Below are positions 56,290-64,000 of a stretch of DNA of 64,000 nt, piece by piece (the first letter of the stretch is position 1; each line of letters opens with the position of its first letter). Location: assembly GCF_026914265.1 (NCBI RefSeq), contig NC_069124.1, positions 73,330,902-73,394,901 on the forward strand, in the 5' to 3' direction. Position numbers and translations under genes: made by a program. The notes under the pieces were generated by a model, which was given only the letters and a program-made list of their open reading frames with translations, was not told the DNA's origin and ran no database searches. This DNA comes from Mya arenaria (taxonomy: Eukaryota; Mollusca; Bivalvia; Myida; Myidae).

Positions 56290-57440
56290 GATACTCACAA
56301 CAATGCATTAAGATAATATATATGTCCCTTTCCCAACAAAAATGTAGAGTGTCTGTTTTCCATACCCTCACACGAATATAGTGTGACTTTTGTCCCTATC
56401 CTTACAACAATGTAGTTTGACCTTTGTCCATATCCTCACACCAATATAGTGTGAACTTTGTCCCTATCCTCACAACAATGTAGTGTGAACTTTGTCCCTA
56501 TCCTCACAACAATGTAGTGTGAACTTTCTCCCTACCCTCACAACAATGAAGTGTGACCTTTGTCCCTATCCTCATAACGATGTAATTTGACCTTTGTCCC
56601 TATCCTCACAACAATATATTGTGACCATTGACCCTATTCTCACAACAATGAAGCGTGAACTTAGCCCCTATCCTCGCAACAATGTAGTGTGACCTTTGTC
56701 CCTATCCTCACAACAATGTAGTGTGACCTTTGTCCCTATCCTCACAACAATGAAGTATGACCTTTGCCCCATATCCTCACAACAATGTAGAGTGACCTTT
56801 GTCCCTATCCTCACAACAACGAAGTGTGACCTTTGCCCCTATCCTTTCAACAATGTAGTTTAACCTTTCTCCCTTTCCTCATAACAGTGTAGTCTGACAT
56901 TTGTCCCTATCCTCATAACATTGTAGAATGACCTTTACCCATACCCTCACAACAATGTAATGTGACCTTTTTCTCTATCCTCACAACAATGTAGTGTGAC
57001 CTTTACCCTTATCCTCATAACAATGTAGTGTGACCTATGTCCCTATCTTTATAATAATGTAGTTTGACCTTTGTCCCTTTCCTCACAACAAAGTAGTTTA
57101 ACCTTTGTCCATATTCTCACAACAATGAAGAGTGACCTTTGCCCCTATCCTCACAACAAAATAGTTTAACCTTTGTCCCTATCCTCACAACTATGAAGAG
57201 TGACCCTAACCCCTATCCTCACAACAAAGTGGTTTAACCTTTGTCCCTATCCTCACAACAATGAAGAGTGTCCTTTTTCACTATCCTCATAACGATGTAT
57301 TGTGACCTTTACCCCTATCCGCATAACAATGTAGTGTGACCTTTGTCCCTATCCTCCCAACAATGAAGCGCGACCTTTGCCCCATATCCTCACAACAATG
57401 GAGCGTGTCTTTGTCCGTATCCTCACATCAATGAAGCGTG
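56290..57440. repeat. 34-bp minisatellite, about 33 copies
   Basis: The unit is CCTATCCTCACAACAATGTA followed by GTGTGACCTTTGTC. Variants include ACAATGAAG, TAACCTTTGTCC and one with CCCCATATCC. It begins only 700 bp after the G/T array but is unrelated in sequence. Confidence 0.96.
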
Positions 57441-57444
57441 CCCT

Positions 57445-60400
57445 ATTGATGATTGTTTCTGTTTTGAAAATACATTTGCATTTTTAACCAGGAAGTAAAG
57501 TTATTCTTCTATTTATTCCATCTTTCAATGGTTTCATTGAAAGTCAAAAGTTCTAAATGAACTAAAGTATTTTTTGGCACAAAATCCCATTCATATCGTC
57601 AATTGGCGCTTTGTTGCGAGCAGAAATTGAGCGAAACTTATAAAACCTTACTACGAAATACTTGATGAACTCCTTAATCTACTTAAACATGTAGTAAAGT
57701 ATGTGTGCTTTGCAGTAACAAAATATCGTATATGTGTACTTTTTACGATGTACGGCGACCAGGGTTTTTAATACAGCCTGTAGGAAGAAGCATCATGATT
57801 GAATATAATAAGTCATTAATGAATAACGTCAGCATTACTTTACTACTCACGATTGGAAATAAAACTTATTCGGTCGCGTCTGCCCTGCCTCATTAACTCA
57901 TTAAGTTGTTACTTCTGAACGCATGTAATATTTGATAAGTGTTCAATCAACGCGCATAAATAGCTTCGGTTCGTCACGATTTGATTCCGCGGATGTTCCG
58001 TTAATCGATTATACGGTATGAAAATGTAATGAACGGATGCTTTCACAATAAATTATTGTCCTTGTTGTATTTTGATAACATGAGACAAGGTGAACCATAT
58101 CCGACACGTTGATCAAATATAGCCTCACTAATATTCATGCAGCTGGTTTGCAATTGTTATAGGCAATGCAAACTTGTTTTGTGTTTGAGGTGGGGAGGTT
58201 AATGGCATATAGATCGGAAGAAAATCAACAATAATAAAAAATGAGCCAAATTAAATAATAATAATTGCTAGTTCATTAAAACGGCATAAGTCATGCGTGA
58301 CCGGATGAATGGAACTCTGGTGGTTGCTTTCGTGAGAACCTTTCTAAATGTGTAAATTAGAATCCGCCAGGCGATCCTATGGGCAGAGACATGAAAGTAA
58401 ACAGTATTTATTGAGTATAGGTTTGATTTTTTTAGTTATTTCTTCGTGGATAGGTAACCGTAGGGAGTTTAGAACATACAATCAAATTGACTTATTTAAA
58501 ACATATATCAACTCGTACATTGGCCGCTTTGCCGATACTCATACCAAAAGTTCAGAGTGTCGCAAACATTTAGTAGCATAGATAAGATGATATATGCGCC
58601 ATATTCAGAGCGGAAATGCATTGTTTCCATATTTTAGTTAACATTATTTTGGGCCACGCAATATGTGTATACCACGTGACACATGATGCCAAACGCATCT
58701 AGTACCGTAACATCTTATACCATGAACTCCTAGCTAACTTTTGTTGTTCGTTCCTTCACTAATTTTATCAAAGGCTGTCGCAGTCTACGCCGCTCAAAAT
58801 ACCAGTTCTCCGAGAAGTCAAGTGTTGGTCTATCATTTTAAGGACCGCAAACTCCGAAGAAATCACATCTGTTCATGTCCGCTTTAATCCATTTGTGTGT
58901 CAATGCATATTCAGCAGAATGATTTGTTAGTGGTTCGGCTATTTCTGCGCTTTAATTTTGCATCCCGGCGTTTTATTTCTAGCAGATTATATCTATATTA
59001 AGATAGCTATATATTTATCATATTAGTTCGGGTCAAAATAGATTCTAGACCAAGAATTTCTAGAAATGATTACCGACCGCCAGTGTCCTGTCTTCTAATT
59101 GATAGCTCTGCAGAGTATGTTATTCTAGACTGGAGTGATCCTGAATCACCCTTATTTCATATTGTGTAAGTTTGATATTACTATTATGAAATAAGAACCA
59201 AACTGATTGTATGAATATAAAACTAGTTGTATCCATCGCGTTGTTAATGCTTCAAATACTATGATTTGCCTGCTATACAACAACAAAGTGTCTATTAATT
59301 TTATGAATAAAATATGTATGGCCTTTTTATTTTTCTAATAAGATGAAATTAATGAATTAATGTTATTTATGTTAAATGTAAGTGTTTTTTGTAGAAATAG
59401 TGCAGTTATAAATGATTCAAACTCGTGTTGTAGCCGAACAACTTTATTTTACCAAACGTATGCATAACTCACTACCGTGGCTATCAGGGAAGGTGTTCTA
59501 AAATAGATCGAAGGCCGAATGTCTAAAACTTTGCCAGGAATACACCAGAACGAAGCTTGTATGCAAATGAATGAAAATAGCTTAAACAGGAAAAAACAAT
59601 TATATTCTCGTTCTCAGAACATACGACTTCAGATAATCTAAAAATAATTTCTACAGACATTAACTGACCACATGTTTGTCCTCACAGCGGGAAAACGACC
59701 ATCTGATGTTCTCTGCATTTTGTAATGGGTTATTTTTAATTGTAATTGTTTGTAAAATAAAATGATTTTTTTTTAACAAAACGTGTATTTTCATGGAAGG
59801 AAATGATACAAATGATGTATTGTGTTTTCTTGTTGCATGGTACATAATCAAATGATCGAAGAGGCTTGACTTGTAACCTTAACTACACAGGGGGATTGGG
59901 GATTACGGTGATATAAGTGACTTTTACATCGACAAAATGACACCAGACGCCATAAAGTAGATATATGTGTTGCCTCTCCTAATGTGGGCACTAGCACTGT
60001 TCGGCCTCGGCACAGTTTTCACTTTCATCTCTGTAAACATATGCAAGAATTAATTATTGATAACAGTGAAGGGAAAATGAAAATAACTTGAATTGCTTAA
60101 TCACACACAAGTCACTTTTTAAATGTATACAGACACTGAAGTTATCCTCCTGTACCCGTCAACCATTCCCATAAAACATTCCCAATAAAGATAGCAACAT
60201 CCGCAGACAGCCTTTTAGCGCACTCGCGCTTTGATTCAATATTTGTCATTAACTAGCGTTTTTGAAGCAGTTTGACCAATGCATTAAAGCGGTGTGTTTT
60301 GTAACGTAGAACTGGATACATTAGAAGAAGGCGTTTATGCTAAGGACGGCAGGTTTCAGTTATACAGTTTGCAGTTGTATTTAAATGTATGTTAACGATA

Positions 60401-61740
60401 CATTATATAACTATTTTAATTGCCTATTTTCAACGACATTGACAACAGGTGTTGGACCAACTGAGTAGTTTTGAGGCCCATATATTTTTACTTACATTTA
60501 TAGTTTCGGATCAGTTTGTAACAATGACGAGTGGCTATGTTGTTTCTGTCAGTAATCTATCGCGAGAAAGAACTATGCAATTTTGGGAGTGATGATATCT
60601 TTCATCGAGAGGCAAAATGGCATTAATTAATTCAGACAATCTAATAATAATGTTGAACATGGTGAAGTAAACGAATATCTTTCAAAGCCCCAATGTCAAT
60701 ATTAACGATAAAAAAATCAAACAACGACGTCGGAAACAGAAACATCGCATACTTTGTTTGAAAACCATGCACGCCAAAAGACAGCATATATAACTGGGTT
60801 AACTATTAAATCGTAAAGAAAGTAAATATACGTAAATACATCAATATTTGTGCTTAATTCATTCTTTTATGGGCTCTTTCCCTGAATATTGCTATGCGTG
60901 CTCCAAAGCGGTTTTAATAGATTGCCATTACGATCAGTAAACGTTCAGTAAATCTCCCCGCTAGCAGTGTATGTGCTTCGATGTGAACAGGGATTCAAAG
61001 CAAAAGAAGTTGCAACTTAAAATCATCAAACGTGAGCATCTGTCAGCATTCATACGGGACTTTGTCGTAAATGTTACAAATTTGCAACACATTCGAACAC
61101 ACATGCTCCGTAAAAAAACGAGATAGGAAGTGTTAAACAATCTTGCCTTTTATTCTGGAGTCGAAACAAGTCAGCAACTGGTCTGTTAGTTTGTTATTGC
61201 CACGCGCTTTCATAACGCATATGTCCGCTAAGCATCGTTTCTCGGATTTAGTTTTTCCATAAGCATATATCCATATCAGTATTATATTTAATTAAGTTTA
61301 CGTGACAAAGATTTAACATTGGTTAATTGGTTTTAAAGTTATTTCACTGATAAATTTAGTTTTTAAACGACTTCATTTTGAAGAACTCTTAAAATTATTT
61401 TAGTTAGGTTGCCATTTCCTTTAAAGGTTTATCATGCTCCGCCGACGAACAAATTTCGGACAGCAACATTTAACTGTACATAGAGCAATGCATAAACAAT
61501 GGTTTCACGTGCACTTCGAAAATGTTTTGCATTATACCGTGTAGATTAAGTGTATTCTCTTATTCTCTTATTGGTATGTTCGGATAAGTGTAAGTATGAG
61601 TTCTCGTAAACGGTGAAAGACCATTAAAGTCGGTAACCCCAACAGCTGCAATATATGCCGATAAGCCAAACTTTGAAGCTGATAAACTCTATTTCAAAAA
61701 GCGTTTAGTATTGTAACGTGTGAGGCCAAAGACCTTACAG
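57445..61740. other. Mostly unrecognised AT-rich DNA
   Basis: Frames at 57705-57896, 58348-58581 (LLSIGLIFLVISSWIG could be a helix) and 59660-59851 show no family motif, and no splice-consistent exon chain was found. An intron of the F-box gene or plain intergenic DNA are both possible. Confidence 0.35.
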
Positions 61741-61747
61741 ATCCCTT

Positions 61748-61872
61748 CAGAGAAAAGCATCTTTACATTGTCCATGGATTTTCGCAAAAATTAGCTTGTT
61801 CCAAGACAAAAAAAAAAAACCAAAAAAAAAAAAAACCGTCAAAACGTTCAATCTGTGAGAGTGAAGACTTAA
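61748..61872. mobile_element. Partial copy of the palindromic TTAA MITE
   Basis: TCCATGGATTTTCGCAAAAA and GTCAAAACGTTCAATCTGTG, then AGAGTGAAGAC and TTAA, match the right arm of the family at 27952-28307. The left arm is missing. Confidence 0.75.
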
Positions 61873-61944
61873 TTAACATTTCGAGTGTGTTAATATTGGA
61901 GCAAAAGCCTGATGAAAAAGTTTAGGCTAGAGGTCAAAAGGTAA

Positions 61945-62300
61945 ATCAAGGTTATCCATTATTTTGTATAGGGTACAAGGCCCTTTCATGTCTGTCTTCC
62001 GCTAAGTGCTCCTTAGCTTTGTTAAATTTACTAGTTGGGCTAATACCATGTAAATACTGATATTTGTCGACAATTTCAAGTTCCTCGTAATTTAATGTAA
62101 TTAATAGTATCTCCAAGACGTCCTTTTTGCACTGAAAACCATTACCTTTATTGTATTTACTTGTAGCTTCCAAGTTTGACAATAGTCACTAAAATCTGTT
62201 GAGCATTTCTTTAATTCAGTACGTTGCGGTTCGACTTCGTCAGCGTACAATAAAACTATTTTAAAGTAATTAGTTAAGTTAACCACCGAATACAAAGTAA
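61945..62300 (-). mobile_element. LINE reverse-transcriptase fragment
   Basis: Two overlapping frames give VLLYADE, CQTWKLQVNTIKVMVF and FNKAKEHLAE, the same region of the polymerase as LLYADDTVLF, CTQWKLDINFDKTKIMVFGD and FTSAKKHIAEQ in the LINE at 7370-9055. Only about 350 bp remains, with at least one frameshift. It is a related but not identical family. Confidence 0.8.
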
Positions 62301-62970
62301 CTCAACAGTTACACCTTTATTTTCCATGTTCAAAAAGTCATACATTGCTATTCATCAGATGTTTGATAATGAGAAATTGTATGTGGTATGCATGGCATCA
62401 TCGATCTGGTGTACGAAAATGAGTCATATCAATCATTAGAGTAGTTAGAAAAGAGTATCGGTGAGTGAAACGTCTTGATTCTACGGTGTACTGAGACAAC
62501 CCTCGTACAAGTAGTGAATAGTTATAAGCTTTTAAAAAAGTCATGGTTCATTCATTAATGAGAACAATTAAAAGTAACCTTATGTTTTACAAGTCGCATC
62601 CAATATGGTTTACCTGTCTATAGTTATGCGTGTAAAGAGCACGCTTCATTTGGCCTGAGACCCAAAAATTTAAAATGCAAATCAAACGTCATACACTTAT
62701 TAGTTCTGGCTTCCATAACTTTAATGTTGATATTTATTTTTTTGATGTTTACAACACATTAAACATCCAAAAAGGTAATATATCACGTGTTCGCTGAAGT
62801 TCTTTAGTTATACACTCATAAGTAGTAATGTAAAAAAATCAAATTTGCTTTAATGATATTCATCTTTATAACAGCATTTACCCATGATATTTATGATCAC
62901 TTGGGCTTGCTTGGAAGGGGAAATCACTGCGTATGTTTGAAATTGATCAATCGCAGAGTGGTATGTAACC
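62300..62970. other. Upstream region of the F-box exon, nothing defined
   Basis: AT-rich and without a clear TATA box or CpG cluster. The promoter of the following gene is expected here but cannot be located from sequence alone. Confidence 0.3.
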
Positions 62971-62977
62971 AAAGAAA

Positions 62978-63102
62978 ATGGCTACCAAAACGAAAGCGGA
63001 AGCGTTAAATGAACATTGTTCTCATGTTTTATCGTCAGTATATCCCGTTGTTGAATTGATTCTCAGCTATTTGCCATATAGAGAGTTAGAGTCGTTATCG
63101 AG
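62978..63102 (+). CDS. First exon of an F-box protein (partial gene)
   Basis: ATG in a good context (AGAAAATGGCT) opens 41 codons ending at a donor, AG|GTAAAT, in phase 2: MATKTKAEALNEHCSHVLSS and VYPVVELILSYLPYRELESL, then S. VVELILSYLPYRELESLS fits the first two helices of an F-box, which binds Skp1 in SCF ubiquitin ligases. The start resembles FBXO22-type proteins, but that is a weak guess. The F-box is cut by the intron, so its third helix must lie in exon 2. A candidate acceptor at 63200-63201 (ATTACTAG) would add SWREVAGSF, a plausible F-box ending, but would leave the box a few residues short. The rest lies beyond the window. Confidence 0.6.
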
Positions 63103-64000
63103 GTAAATACAATCGGCCTGCTGTTGTGCTTATTCACTAATGACTTAGAGATAATTATGTAAATATAGACCTTTTCAACGGTTACATTAAACTATTACTA
63201 GTTGGAGAGAAGTAGCCGGCAGTTTTTGCATGTTTTTGAAGATTTTCTCGGTAGATCGAAATGTTACGGAAATAATACTTACATTTTATTAAACAAGGGG
63301 TCAGGGTCTACTTACTTTACAATATTAAAATTTGTGTCATCACAAAGCGCGTGCCTAATTGGCCCCACAAAGGGGGTAATCAATTAGTGCCTATTTACGG
63401 ATTATGAGAAGCAGTACCCGGCAGTTTTATTTCAGTACCGCTCCTTGACTATAAAACCGATATTTATCGGCTTATTTAGTATAATTTCCCCATGGGGCGC
63501 CTCTATTGAACAGGGAAGTAATACTGGTAACCAAGCGCTGGGGTAGTCTCGCTATAACAACACGTCTAAAACCACACCATGGATACATAAAATTTTGAAT
63601 ACGTCTCAATATTGTTTGAAAGCGATTGACGGGCAATATGAAAATATCATTTCAACAGGCTTTTTTATAAATACATTTTGCTGTGATTCATCGACGAATA
63701 ATCGTTCATAACCAACACTTGACTGTCGGTAAATGCTAGTGCTATAATTAGATATGCAAATTTATTCAATTGCGCATGCGCAGTAACATTCACATGAGCA
63801 TCCCCCACGAGAAAGTTGGCGAACTTCTTGACATTTCCAATACTTTTTGTAAATAAAATGTTTAAACGTATGCTTTGTGTTGGATTCGATGCAAATGGTG
63901 TTGCTTGGATACGGTTCTTTTTTACCATTCTCACCTTTTTTAAGAAGATTTAAAAAAAACACAAATAAAAAGCGATTGCTGGCTACTGCTTTCCGCCGGC
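63103..64000. other. Probable intron or downstream part of the F-box gene
   Basis: GAGAGAAGTAGCCGGCAGTT (63206) and GAGAAGCAGTACCCGGCAGT (63407) form a diverged direct repeat about 200 bp apart. Frames 63202-63387 and 63665-63962 have no known motif. Confidence 0.3.

Noticed and set aside
58348-58581. 77-codon frame with a hydrophobic stretch as a small membrane protein
   Set aside because: A single short frame in AT-rich DNA with no signal sequence logic, no homologous motif and no exon partner.

Overview
The window looks like nuclear DNA of a marine bivalve mollusc, with a Mya- or Mercenaria-like clam as my best guess. The evidence is AT-rich intergenic DNA, spliced genes with GT-AG introns, and abundant minisatellites. 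Several dispersed families also look familiar from bivalve genomes: a palindromic MITE with tip AGCTGCACTCTCACAGA, tandem blocks reading AGGGCCATAACTCTGG or GGTCAAAGGTCAAG, and a tRNA-derived SINE. No prokaryotic operon, rRNA gene or CRISPR array is visible. The species call is inference.

Two host genes are supported. A five-exon synaptotagmin-like gene lies on the minus strand (start codon at 27280, stop at 19162). All four splice junctions keep phase and give a 538-residue protein: short N-terminal domain, one membrane helix, then C2A and C2B domains that have lost most calcium ligands. At the right edge, a plus-strand first exon (62978-63102) encodes what looks like the start of an F-box protein and runs on beyond the window. 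A pair of duplicated short reading frames (37387-37608 and 39859-40101, minus) may be exons of something unrecognised.

Everything else is repeats. 1-2800: a 22-bp minisatellite with higher-order structure. 4560-5400: tandem ~130-150-bp repeats. 5463-11012: a nest in which a palindromic TTAA-flanked MITE holds a 5.2-kb TIR element, which holds a 3.6-kb TIR element, which holds a LINE fragment. 11517-18649: several more TIR elements (a hAT relic with a BED-finger remnant, a 996-bp foldback element with exact 8-bp target duplications) and two more minisatellites. 19162-27280: the synaptotagmin gene, with repeats in its introns. 27952-31500: an intact copy of the palindromic MITE, a long TA microsatellite and one copy of a duplicated segment. 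32650-36490: a broken Ty3/Gypsy-type element. 37054-40672: segmental duplications around a 29-bp minisatellite. 41580-46300: a SINE, a 46-bp minisatellite and a much older Gypsy-type relic. 48120-55560: a 7.4-kb, extremely strand-asymmetric composite minisatellite (32-, ~24- and 40-bp units). 56290-57440: a 34-bp minisatellite. 57450-62970: mostly unrecognised DNA with a LINE scrap.

The long reading frames inside the 22-bp and 32-bp arrays, up to 856 codons, are a composition effect. The units contain no stop trinucleotide on either strand, so every frame stays open. No previously undescribed gene system could be shown. The most unusual structures are the four-level transposon nest, the foldback element with intact target duplications, the composite G/T array, and the duplicated segment whose empty site dates a 586-bp insertion.
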